Part shown: piece after piece, positions 34,431 through 42,352 of the stretch
How positions within the stretch are numbered: the stretch's first letter is position 1
Layout of the letters: every line of letters begins with the position of its first letter
Assembly (NCBI RefSeq): GCF_015163655.1
Contig: NZ_JADEUF010000001.1
Coordinates: 62,001 to 126,000 of the forward strand
Origin: Xenorhabdus griffiniae
Lineage (GTDB): Bacteria; Pseudomonadota; Gammaproteobacteria; Enterobacterales; Enterobacteriaceae
Reading direction: 5' to 3'
DNA: 64,000 nt
The notes under the pieces: model-generated
Told to the model about the DNA's origin: nothing
What the model saw: the letters and a program-made list of their open reading frames with translations, nothing else
Database searches by the model: none
Program-made: the position numbers and the translations under genes

Positions 34431-35942
34431 TTACTTTTTCAATTTATTAATAGCCGCCTCCCCACCTTTACCCCCTGCTTGCTTAGATTCGGTAGTTCCT
34501 CTTTGCATTGCTCCAGTTTCCAATGTTCCACCGACTTTAACACCTGCCCAGGATAACGCTCCCATCCAGACTGCGGGTAGTACTAAAAACATTGTTCCCA
34601 TGACAAAGTTGATAATAATATCATCCGACGTATTTTGTATTCCCATCATATTCCAACGGCTATGTGTATCTGAACTATATAAAGCTTCGATCATCCAGCT
34701 ATCCAACCAACGAGCTAATTCCCACCAGAACGTTAAGAAATTCAAGGCAAAGATCACAAATGTTAGTGTAATTGCTGTTTTAAAGTCGTAAGCTGAAAAC
34801 ATTAAAATCAACGGTAACATTACATATATAGCCATCAGTAATAAGCTTTGAACCATAGGCAGTGATTGCCGCATCGCGTCTAGTGCTGGAAATATTGCCA
34901 ATGAACCCAAAGCTTGTCCTACCACAGATCCGACACGTGTTGCCGTATTTATTATAGTGAAATCAGCATTACCGCCATATCCCATAAACACAGAATCCCC
35001 CTGGGACACTTGTAAGCTAGCAGGGCTGACTAAACGGCGAATAACGGCTTCTTGAAATTCTTTTGAATCTTCATTTATTAGTCTCATCGCTGATTTAGCG
35101 CGCAACCACATCCCCGGATCAGCCTGTTCCATTACTAGTTTTCTAAGCCCAACTTTTTCATCTGACCACCACTGAGCGCATGTAGGATATCCTCCAGTTC
35201 CAGTATTAGAATAACCATCATCACGCTTAGAAACCCATGGAAAACCCTCTCTTGGAGTACGTGACTGTAAAGTTTGATAGGCTCCGTTTAAAAACGTTCG
35301 AGAACCTAGCCACTCCACATCTCTCAAAACACTTTCACTCGACTCCTTACCCTGGTCTTGACTCTTCCAGTCATATAATGCAAGTGAGTAACAGTCATTA
35401 GTAAAATCCTGTAATGCGGCTACTAATGAACCATTCTTTATATAACTATGCTGAACTTCAAAACGAACTTGGCGTAGATCCGGACGACACGGAATAGTTG
35501 CAACAGAAGCTTGAGTAATCCCCTTAGATAATTTATGGACCAACATCCACCATATTGGCGCTTTTGCCGTTTTATCGTCTAGGGATGAAATAGTGCCTTT
35601 AAAACCAGAATCTTCTGGTTTTGCTGCTGTCCATGTTCCACAATATTTGCTCCTACTTGAATCAATTTGCATAGTACTAAGACTAACGTTAAAAAGTGGA
35701 ACACAACAAAACACCATTACGACGAAAGCACCATAAATTGCATTTTCAATCCGAACAATAGATAAAGTTCCTTTATTTCCTTCGTCCTCCCCTTCTTCAC
35801 GTACTTTTAACCATATACCCGCCACTTTAAATAGTAGTGGAACAACAAAAAGCCCTGTACTGAGTAGTATGTTCCATAAACCATTATTAATTACCCAGCC
35901 CAATAAAGTCAGAAAATACTCAAGATAGTTATTTGTGGTCAT
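34431..35942 (-). CDS. Conjugal transfer protein with TraG N-terminal domain
   Basis: 503 residues with hydrophobic segments near 12-40, 75-95, 325-400 and 430-460. It resembles the TraG-N family that ends the G-type transfer operon and serves mating-pair stabilisation in the inner membrane. Last gene of the block 39054-34431. The stop is directly followed by the RiPP locus. Confidence 0.82.
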   Translation of the reverse strand: MTTNNYLEYFLTLLGWVINNGLWNILLSTGLFVVPLLFKVAGIWLKVREEGEDEGNKGTLSIVRIENAIYGAFVVMVFCCVPLFNVSLSTMQIDSSRSKYCGTWTAAKPEDSGFKGTISSLDDKTAKAPIWWMLVHKLSKGITQASVATIPCRPDLRQVRFEVQHSYIKNGSLVAALQDFTNDCYSLALYDWKSQDQGKESSESVLRDVEWLGSRTFLNGAYQTLQSRTPREGFPWVSKRDDGYSNTGTGGYPTCAQWWSDEKVGLRKLVMEQADPGMWLRAKSAMRLINEDSKEFQEAVIRRLVSPASLQVSQGDSVFMGYGGNADFTIINTATRVGSVVGQALGSLAIFPALDAMRQSLPMVQSLLLMAIYVMLPLILMFSAYDFKTAITLTFVIFALNFLTFWWELARWLDSWMIEALYSSDTHSRWNMMGIQNTSDDIIINFVMGTMFLVLPAVWMGALSWAGVKVGGTLETGAMQRGTTESKQAGGKGGEAAINKLKK

Positions 35943-35944
35943 AA

Positions 35945-36265
35945 TTATTCTCCATTGTTATTGTTTATCCAAATAACCGCTTCACTGACCAGGGCGAACA
36001 ACACGAACATTATCACTACACGTTTAAAAGGTTGTTGTGATTCTAAGGGTACTTTTCCTGATTTCCATAAATTCCATAAGAAAACGCCAATCAATGCATA
36101 TACAACCACGCGCCATAATAGTGAAAAATAGCGCCAGCGATACATTAATTGATTAAAACCTCCGGCTAAATCAGGGTTTATTAAACTTAGGTGAGCAACA
36201 AAGAGCAATCCCATCATAAGAATAACAATGAAAACCATCCATTTTAAAAATATTTTAATTTTCAT
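35945..36265 (-). CDS. Small inner-membrane protein of the transfer operon
   Basis: 106 residues with three hydrophobic helices (about 8-28, 48-66, 82-100). A gene of this size and shape stands between the PFL_4711 and TraG-N genes in related ICEs. Specific role unknown. Overlaps the preceding gene by 4 bp. Confidence 0.75.
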   Translation of the reverse strand: MKIKIFLKWMVFIVILMMGLLFVAHLSLINPDLAGGFNQLMYRWRYFSLLWRVVVYALIGVFLWNLWKSGKVPLESQQPFKRVVIMFVLFALVSEAVIWINNNNGE

Positions 36266-37674
36266 TTTCTATTTTCTTCCGTAGCAGAAATACCCAATGA
36301 ATTTACTCGTTTATCTGTGTTATCGTGAGATTGAGTCTGTGGGTTAGCTAAAGTTCTTTGATGGTCGCGCTCAATAATAGTCAAAACAGTATTATTAGAA
36401 ATTTCTCTTCGCAGTTCCATTTCGGTTTTTAGTGCATTGATTTCACGATCAAGAATATCAATCCGGCGATCACTCTCTTTAACAGCTTGTGATAAGTTAG
36501 CTGCATTAGGTTCTGATTGTCCGGTCATTAGCATCCTGCGCATAGTTAGCGCCAATTCAATTGTGTCTGACATAGCTAATTCGCCAGCTAAACGTTGTAC
36601 TAGTGCACCGTTATCAGGATCTCTCCTTAATGACTGAATAACACCTCGTGTGACTATCAAGCTACCAGTTTTTAACTTAGATAGATTTTCAGTTGTAGGG
36701 GAAATATTGCCGTTGACTAGTTTTACTAATTGCTCTTGATTATCTTTAGCTGTCTTTTCAATCACTGGAGCAAAACCAGTTCCAGCGACGCTACTTCCAG
36801 GCTGATTTTCTGCTGTACCGTCTGCACATTGGCTAGTATCTGTACAAGTGCGAATTGATTGATCACCCAAAATTTTCACAACAGTTTGTGCGGCTTCTTC
36901 ACTATTTTTAAATCTCTGACAGGCTCCCCCTGAGCACTGACCTGTAGAAATAGTTTGATCACTGTTGACTGGTAAGTGATTCATCATATTAAAGCCAGCT
37001 TTAGCCAGATCACGCGTTGGTTGGATAGCTTTTTGCCCTTTTCCTCCTTTTTTTTGCCCTCCAATCCAAGGAACTCCTGCTTCCCCTTTAGCGCTATTAA
37101 GCTGATTGTTTGTCTTGACGGCATCATTACTACCATTATTCACTAATGTTTTAGCTTCTTCCATAACCGCTGCTTGTGACCATTTGCTGTTATCAGAGAA
37201 ATCCATCAATCGCTTGGACAAGTTCTGACAGTTAAATTGCGCTTTATCAAAAGCAACATTGGCCTGCAAAACTCCATTAGTCAGCATTTCGTACAATCCT
37301 GGGTTAGCTCGTTGAATAATTAACCCAGGAAGACTGGCTACAGCTCCTGTTGCTCCTTGAACAATCTCCCCCATCAAGTTTTTAAATCCATCAGTGATAC
37401 CATTTAATTGGTTACTAATCGTAGTTTTTAAATCGAAGTTTCCACACATCAAATCATTGGACCATCCAATTCCCATTCCAACTCGCTGCATAGTACTTCG
37501 GCTAGGCGGTTGAGATAGAACAGTACCGCCACCAATCGTGTAGAACAATTTATCTGATACAGCACCACTCACATTTTTACCGTAACCTATTTTATTATCC
37601 TCCCAAGCAGAAGCAGAACCCGAAAGAAATAAAACACCTATAAGTACAGATTGCGAAATAATTCTCTTATTCAT
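36262..37674 (-). CDS. ICE transfer protein, PFL_4711 family (TraH-like)
   Basis: 470 residues with a signal peptide (LSGSASA). Family traits: YTIGGGTVLSQPPSRS, LMCGNFDLKTTISNQLNG and a Cys-rich CSGGACQRF...CTDTSQCADG segment in the periplasm. The TIGR03755 assignment is from memory. Acts in pilus assembly or mating-pair stabilisation with the next two proteins. Confidence 0.85.
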   Translation of the reverse strand: MNKRIISQSVLIGVLFLSGSASAWEDNKIGYGKNVSGAVSDKLFYTIGGGTVLSQPPSRSTMQRVGMGIGWSNDLMCGNFDLKTTISNQLNGITDGFKNLMGEIVQGATGAVASLPGLIIQRANPGLYEMLTNGVLQANVAFDKAQFNCQNLSKRLMDFSDNSKWSQAAVMEEAKTLVNNGSNDAVKTNNQLNSAKGEAGVPWIGGQKKGGKGQKAIQPTRDLAKAGFNMMNHLPVNSDQTISTGQCSGGACQRFKNSEEAAQTVVKILGDQSIRTCTDTSQCADGTAENQPGSSVAGTGFAPVIEKTAKDNQEQLVKLVNGNISPTTENLSKLKTGSLIVTRGVIQSLRRDPDNGALVQRLAGELAMSDTIELALTMRRMLMTGQSEPNAANLSQAVKESDRRIDILDREINALKTEMELRREISNNTVLTIIERDHQRTLANPQTQSHDNTDKRVNSLGISATEENRK

Positions 37675-37687
37675 TTTTATTTTTTCC

Positions 37688-38644
37688 TTAAAAATTAGTA
37701 CTACTCAGGAATTTTTGCCCACGACGTTTACAACAACTATATGGTTGCCAAAGTGCCCAAGCATAATTACCATTTTCTGCAACTGTTCCAGTTTTATCAG
37801 GAAAAACAGCACAGCTATTACTAAGTTGAGGTGATAATTTCTGCCACTTATGATTTTTAGTATTTTCTTGCACAGGATCAGGAGGCCAATAGCCAGGCTT
37901 TTTATTTGCTTTTAGAGGCGAATAAATATGGGACTGGCCTGTACGAGTTATGATATCGGCAACACGCTGAGCTACAACCGCAGCCGCTTTATAGTCGTCT
38001 TGTTGTGTAACAAAGCCGCTGCGAGGGTAAACATTTCCCCACATATTTCCCGTATATTGCGAACCAATTTCCCTTTTACCAAGAATGACGGATTCAGGGT
38101 AGAAAGTTTCAGGGATACCCGAACGCCACGGAAAGCTATCTAGCGTGCTAAGAAAATAAGGGTATAACGGCGTTGCTGCACCACTACAAGAATACCCAGG
38201 AATGCTCTTTCCAATTAAAGATGAACCAGGATGGCCAATCGCATCGGCATATTTAAAATGTAGATTAATTTTTCTCTTTGGTGTTTTCTGTTCGTTATGC
38301 CCACCTCCCGCAGATACACCAGACAATGCTCCTGTAATAGCGTTTTCCAAACCTCCAGAGGCTCCACTTACCATAGACATTTCTACCCATGGATTTCCGC
38401 TTGGTGAGTTGTATATGGATACAACAACTTCTGGAATAAAGTGTTCTACCTTTACTGAAGTTCTGACTTTGCACCCCCAGGGAGTACAGAACAGCCAATA
38501 GCAGATACCTTTTATTCGCCAACTAATACACGATGGAGATATAGAGCTGGCTATGATACTAGCACTATTAATACTAGCAGCAGCCAGCGGAATATTAATT
38601 GCTCCTAGTAGCATAGAAGCCACTAGGAGCTTCAATTTTTTCAT
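37688..38644 (-). CDS. ICE transfer protein, PFL_4710 family (TraU-like)
   Basis: 318 residues with signal peptide. Cysteine-containing N terminus SPSCISWRIKGICYWLFCTPWGCK is typical of TraU/TIGR03756. The CVFPD and PYSCC tail suggests disulfides. Periplasmic factor for DNA transfer rather than pilus growth in F-like systems. It is tightly packed with its neighbours. Confidence 0.88.
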   Translation of the reverse strand: MKKLKLLVASMLLGAINIPLAAASINSASIIASSISPSCISWRIKGICYWLFCTPWGCKVRTSVKVEHFIPEVVVSIYNSPSGNPWVEMSMVSGASGGLENAITGALSGVSAGGGHNEQKTPKRKINLHFKYADAIGHPGSSLIGKSIPGYSCSGAATPLYPYFLSTLDSFPWRSGIPETFYPESVILGKREIGSQYTGNMWGNVYPRSGFVTQQDDYKAAAVVAQRVADIITRTGQSHIYSPLKANKKPGYWPPDPVQENTKNHKWQKLSPQLSNSCAVFPDKTGTVAENGNYAWALWQPYSCCKRRGQKFLSSTNF

Positions 38645-39054
38645 TAATTATTCCTCCTACGATATGTATCTACCAAGATTTGAGCACGAGTAGCATCAGT
38701 ACTGCCATACACAACATAGCGATCATCTATTACAATGGCTGGGTATTTTTTTATACCCAATTCCCAAGCACGGATAACTCCCTGGTATGCTATGACCATA
38801 TCCTTTTCTTTTTCCCTCCATTCTGGCGATTGTAATAATTCAGTTATTAAAGAAGAGTTACTTGTATTTACAGAAATATTCATAGTGTTAAACCAGTTTT
38901 CTGAAAACATATCAGGAGCATCAAGCCAAACAACTTGAATATCGTTTCTAAAGTCGTTTCTACTTGGTGGGTTTTCATGATCGGTGTAAATGACAGTTGA
39001 CGCTTGAGCTATTGATGTCAAAGCTATTACGATAAAAACAACCAGCATTTTCAT
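38644..39054 (-). CDS. ICE transfer protein, PFL_4709 family
   Basis: 136 residues from the ATG at 39054 (GAGGG upstream). Signal peptide ends at AQAS. The body has the thioredoxin-like strand pattern of TIGR03757 (YPAIVIDDRYVVYGSTDATRA) without a CxxC. It overlaps the TraU-like gene by one base. Confidence 0.85.
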   Translation of the reverse strand: MKMLVVFIVIALTSIAQASTVIYTDHENPPSRNDFRNDIQVVWLDAPDMFSENWFNTMNISVNTSNSSLITELLQSPEWREKEKDMVIAYQGVIRAWELGIKKYPAIVIDDRYVVYGSTDATRAQILVDTYRRRNN

Positions 39055-39305
39055 TAGAATTGCCCTCAACTATTAAGTTGAAACAAGATTGCAATAACTT
39101 TCCAATAAAATCAGTAAATAATTCATAATCCAATAAATATAATTTTTTATTAAAAAAATAAATAATAATCAACTGGTTATAAGCAATGAATAAAGATACC
39201 CATTGCTTAATTTGTAGTTATTCAATTTGGTAGCTATTCATTTCATACCAAATTATTAAGATATTTTTCATATTATTCTTTATTTATCATGATATTAAAT
39301 CCTTA
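39055..39305. other. A/T-rich gap, no gene seen
   Basis: About 250 bp between the autotransporter stop and the PFL_4709 gene; very A/T-rich, with no convincing reading frame. It probably holds the promoter for the 39054-34431 operon. Confidence 0.4.
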
Positions 39306-41708
39306 TCAGAATCGATACCTAACATTAAACAAACCGTTAATACCTTGTTTTTCTCCTATATAACCTGTGAATTTAAATTCGCCGCTAAAATTAGATTTTT
39401 CGCCGAAATCGACACCAATTGATGCAAACCCACTACCTCCTTTCGAAGATAAATCACTAACCTTCATTCCTTCAATAATTCCTTTTGATTTACCATCAAA
39501 CTCATATTGGTAGCCTACTCCAGTATTTAAAGTAATATTTTCCGTAATCTTATTATGTAATAACACCCCTACTTTCATTTGATGAGAATTAATTGCATCA
39601 AATTTGATTTTTTCATGACCAAGTGCAGTTTTAATATTTACCATATCATGATTAATATGCGTATACTGATAATCACCATGAACAGTTAAACTTTTTTTAC
39701 CACTAGCCTTAAATTTTTTATTAATTCCGACATGGGATCCAAAATATGATGAATCACTATTATATTGACTCATTATATTCTGATTTACTCCGAAGTCATG
39801 TGATTTGAAATCATAATTTAATTTCCCAACTCTCAATGAACCTGTGATTATCAGATCGTCAAAATTTTTTCTTTGCACTAATAATCCTGTACCTCGATAA
39901 TTTACATTTCCTTTTCCTTTAATTATTGGTAAACGGCTTTGATTGTATGAAGTGTATGATGCATTTCCGGCCTCAAAAAATACTCCTAGTGAGGAATTTA
40001 TTTTATCAGAATAAATAGCATTCCCAACTAAAAGATTAGCTGTTATTAGGTTCAGTTTTTTTCCTATATTAAAACGATTCTTGCCTGATTCAATTAACGC
40101 AAAAGGCTCTATGTTCATACCTTTTAATTTAACTTTTGTGACCAAACTATCATTAGCAACTAAAATTCCAGCATTTCTCCCAAACAAATAAGCTGTTGTT
40201 TGCGGATTTAACCCTAATTTTGATTCAGGTTTTTGCTCCGGCTCAGGCTGTGGTTCTAGCTCCGGCTCAGGTTGTGGTTCTGGCTCCGGCTCAGGTTGTG
40301 GTTCTGGCTTCGGCTCAGGTTGTGGTTCTGGCTCCGGCTTAAGTGGAATCACGTTAACAATGATAGATTCTTTGCCATTTTCTTTTTTTTGTTTTTCTAA
40401 CCCAAATGTTAATAAAGTCGCTGTACCTAATGTTGTCTCTGAATTAACGAGTTTTACATCTCCTATTATATTACTCATTAGCGTAACTATACCGCCACCA
40501 TTTACTAGCTTTGAGCCTTTATGAATACCGTCAACTGTTACTGTTGATTTATTCATATCGATAGTATCAATTGTGTTGAGTAAAACATCTTCATCTTTTA
40601 CATTTTCATTTAGAAAAAATTTATAAACTTCAAATCCTGATACAGATTTCAACTTCAGTGGGTCTGCTCTAAAATTAAACACATTTCCTGTCAACCTATC
40701 TCTATCACCGAAGTTTCGACCAGCTAAAATTGTTGAACGCTCTGGAACATTAAACTCAATATGACCATCCACGGTTACGTTCACGCCATTTATGTCCTGA
40801 GAGTGAGATGTTTTGATACCTAAGATGTTTACGCTGGAGTTAAAAATGACATCTTTTAGATGCACGAAAACTGAGGTATAAGTAGGAGTTATGCTTGAAA
40901 TTAAACCTGTAATATCTACTAAATTGTTAAAAATTGATTTTTCAATGCTTACTAAATTATTTTCATTATTACCTTTACTGGCTAAATTCATTGCCCCATA
41001 AATTCTGGCGTAACCATTAAAAATAGAATTTTTGATATTAATTTTATTATCAATTAAACTTGCACCACTTATGTTAGCAGCATAACCACCCAGAAATAGA
41101 GCATATTTATCAAATTGTGATTGATCAATATCAATCAAATTATTCCTCAAAAAGGCATTGTCTCTAGAACTTTCTCCACCATATGCCCCCCGTATCTCAA
41201 CCTCGTTCATTAGATGGGAGTTTTTAACCGAAACAACAGAATTTTCTATTGTAGAATTAGCGCTTCCTTTAGTAAATGTTCCCGTTAAATCAGCGTTACC
41301 TCTAATTTTCACTCCATCTAAGAACACATTATTCTCTTTAGCGTACAGGCTGTTTCCAGAATGGATATAAGCCCCCGCTGAAGTTAGCTCTCCAATTTCG
41401 CCATTAGATATAAACACATTATTATTTCCAATGACATTATCACCATGCATTGCCACAGTATTTCCACCATACAATATGAAGTTTTTATCTGACACGACCT
41501 CCTGCATCATTAAATTATTATTACTCATGCCTTTTAGTTTAGTTTTTCGGGAGTAACCCGCCATAAATGTTCCATCCAAATCTTTTTCAACCACACAATT
41601 ATTATTGTGCGTTCTTTCTATTTCAGAACCACACTCTACAGCTAATATCTCACCACTAAAAATAGCAGAGCTGATCAAAATAGAAAGCAATGTCCTTCTA
41701 TTTTTCAT
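39306..41708 (-). CDS. Autotransporter adhesin-like outer-membrane protein
   Basis: 800 residues: signal peptide (SSAIFSGEILA), a repetitive beta-helix passenger rich in Asn/Ser (about 25-455, many 'NNL..I..S.F' turns), a Pro-Glu-Pro-Gln linker (about 460-500) and a C-terminal 12-strand beta-barrel ending RYRF with the terminal Phe recognised by the BAM complex. Pertactin-like type V secretion. No protease triad or RGD is seen, so adhesion or biofilm is the likely role. It is inserted inside the conjugation region and has its own leader hairpin. Confidence 0.85.
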   Translation of the reverse strand: MKNRRTLLSILISSAIFSGEILAVECGSEIERTHNNNCVVEKDLDGTFMAGYSRKTKLKGMSNNNLMMQEVVSDKNFILYGGNTVAMHGDNVIGNNNVFISNGEIGELTSAGAYIHSGNSLYAKENNVFLDGVKIRGNADLTGTFTKGSANSTIENSVVSVKNSHLMNEVEIRGAYGGESSRDNAFLRNNLIDIDQSQFDKYALFLGGYAANISGASLIDNKINIKNSIFNGYARIYGAMNLASKGNNENNLVSIEKSIFNNLVDITGLISSITPTYTSVFVHLKDVIFNSSVNILGIKTSHSQDINGVNVTVDGHIEFNVPERSTILAGRNFGDRDRLTGNVFNFRADPLKLKSVSGFEVYKFFLNENVKDEDVLLNTIDTIDMNKSTVTVDGIHKGSKLVNGGGIVTLMSNIIGDVKLVNSETTLGTATLLTFGLEKQKKENGKESIIVNVIPLKPEPEPQPEPKPEPQPEPEPEPQPEPELEPQPEPEQKPESKLGLNPQTTAYLFGRNAGILVANDSLVTKVKLKGMNIEPFALIESGKNRFNIGKKLNLITANLLVGNAIYSDKINSSLGVFFEAGNASYTSYNQSRLPIIKGKGNVNYRGTGLLVQRKNFDDLIITGSLRVGKLNYDFKSHDFGVNQNIMSQYNSDSSYFGSHVGINKKFKASGKKSLTVHGDYQYTHINHDMVNIKTALGHEKIKFDAINSHQMKVGVLLHNKITENITLNTGVGYQYEFDGKSKGIIEGMKVSDLSSKGGSGFASIGVDFGEKSNFSGEFKFTGYIGEKQGINGLFNVRYRF
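40235..40340. repeat. 24-bp coding tandem repeat (Pro-Glu linker)
   Basis: About 4.4 copies of a 24-bp unit GCTCCGGCTCAGGTTGTGGT-like, encoding P-E-P-Q-P-E-P-[EK]. Copy number could change by slippage without shifting the frame and so vary linker length. Confidence 0.85.
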
Positions 41709-41716
41709 AGAACAAG

Positions 41717-41781
41717 TTCACCTTACTGTTTAATTTAAAATATATAATTCCATGATGAACTGTATGGGGGTACGATTCACC
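41717..41781 (-). promoter_or_regulatory. Leader hairpin A (CCCCCA loop) of the autotransporter gene
   Basis: On the minus strand GGTGAATCGTA-CCCCCA-TACAGTTCATC forms a stem with wobble pairs and one mismatch. It is followed by AACAGTAAGGTGAA, which includes the ribosome-binding site. The 3' arm (TTCATC) can also pair with AAGGTGAA. Related to leaders at 41885 and 51639. Confidence 0.7.
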
Positions 41782-41817
41782 ATAGCCATTTTTGTAGACC
41801 TCTGAAACTCCTATAAT

Positions 41818-41876
41818 TAACAAAAACACTCGATCACAGTCATAAAAACTGCTAATTTAAATAGCGTAGTTTTCAT
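41818..41876 (-). pseudogene. Truncated paralogue of the pilin-like secreted protein
   Basis: ATG at 41876 behind leader B encodes MKTTLFKLAVFMTVIECFC then stop. The start matches the signal peptide of the gene at 51721 (MKTRLFKLAAFKAAL). Only the first 11 codons are recognisable, so the gene was cut and its leader left behind. Confidence 0.7.
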
Positions 41877-41884
41877 AGAATTAG

Positions 41885-41950
41885 TTCACCTTACTGTTTA
41901 ATTTAATGATATGAAGCTACATGGTGAGTCGTATGGGGGTACGACTCACC
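41885..41950 (-). promoter_or_regulatory. Leader hairpin B (CCCCCA loop)
   Basis: Perfect 11-bp stem GGTGAGTCGTA/TACGACTCACC around CCCCCA, then 19 bp of spacer and AACAGTAAGGTGAA before the truncated gene at 41876. The best-paired of the three copies. Confidence 0.75.
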
Positions 41951-41956
41951 GCTTTG

Positions 41957-42352
41957 CTATTCTTTCATCCGTTGATAGATCAACAGGATCAAATAGATTG
42001 CATCTGTTGTATCTGCTACATGAATAAACCATCTAGGATGCTTGTATTCTTCTGGCTTGGGCCAATAATGTTCGCCGGACACAGTTATCAAAAGGTTAAC
42101 ATCGTGCCCTTTTCCATCTTCTAAGTTAATTGAAATACAATTACTTTTTCCTATACGATGCGGGTGACAAGTCATCAAATATACATTTTTCAATCTCCGC
42201 CGTATTTCCGTTAATAAACGCCCCAAAGAGCGAACGTTTTCCTCAGATATAGAAGGGCATGACTGTGGTTGACAATCAAAGACAGAAAATAAATTGATAT
42301 CAGAATCAGCTTTACACCTAGTCATGGGAACACGATATTTCAGAGTTAACAT
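41957..42352 (-). CDS. Hypothetical 131-residue protein after the TraC ATPase
   Basis: Not recognised. Mixed alpha/beta, three cysteines, no signal peptide; ends in a hydrophobic TTDAIYLILLIYQRMKE helix. Overlaps the ATPase gene stop by 7 bp, so it belongs to the transfer operon and is probably co-translated. Confidence 0.7.
   Translation of the reverse strand: MLTLKYRVPMTRCKADSDINLFSVFDCQPQSCPSISEENVRSLGRLLTEIRRRLKNVYLMTCHPHRIGKSNCISINLEDGKGHDVNLLITVSGEHYWPKPEEYKHPRWFIHVADTTDAIYLILLIYQRMKE

Noticed and set aside
40235-40340. Regular 24-bp repeats as a possible CRISPR array
   Set aside because: Continuous in-frame repeats without spacers, encoding the Pro-Glu linker of the autotransporter.
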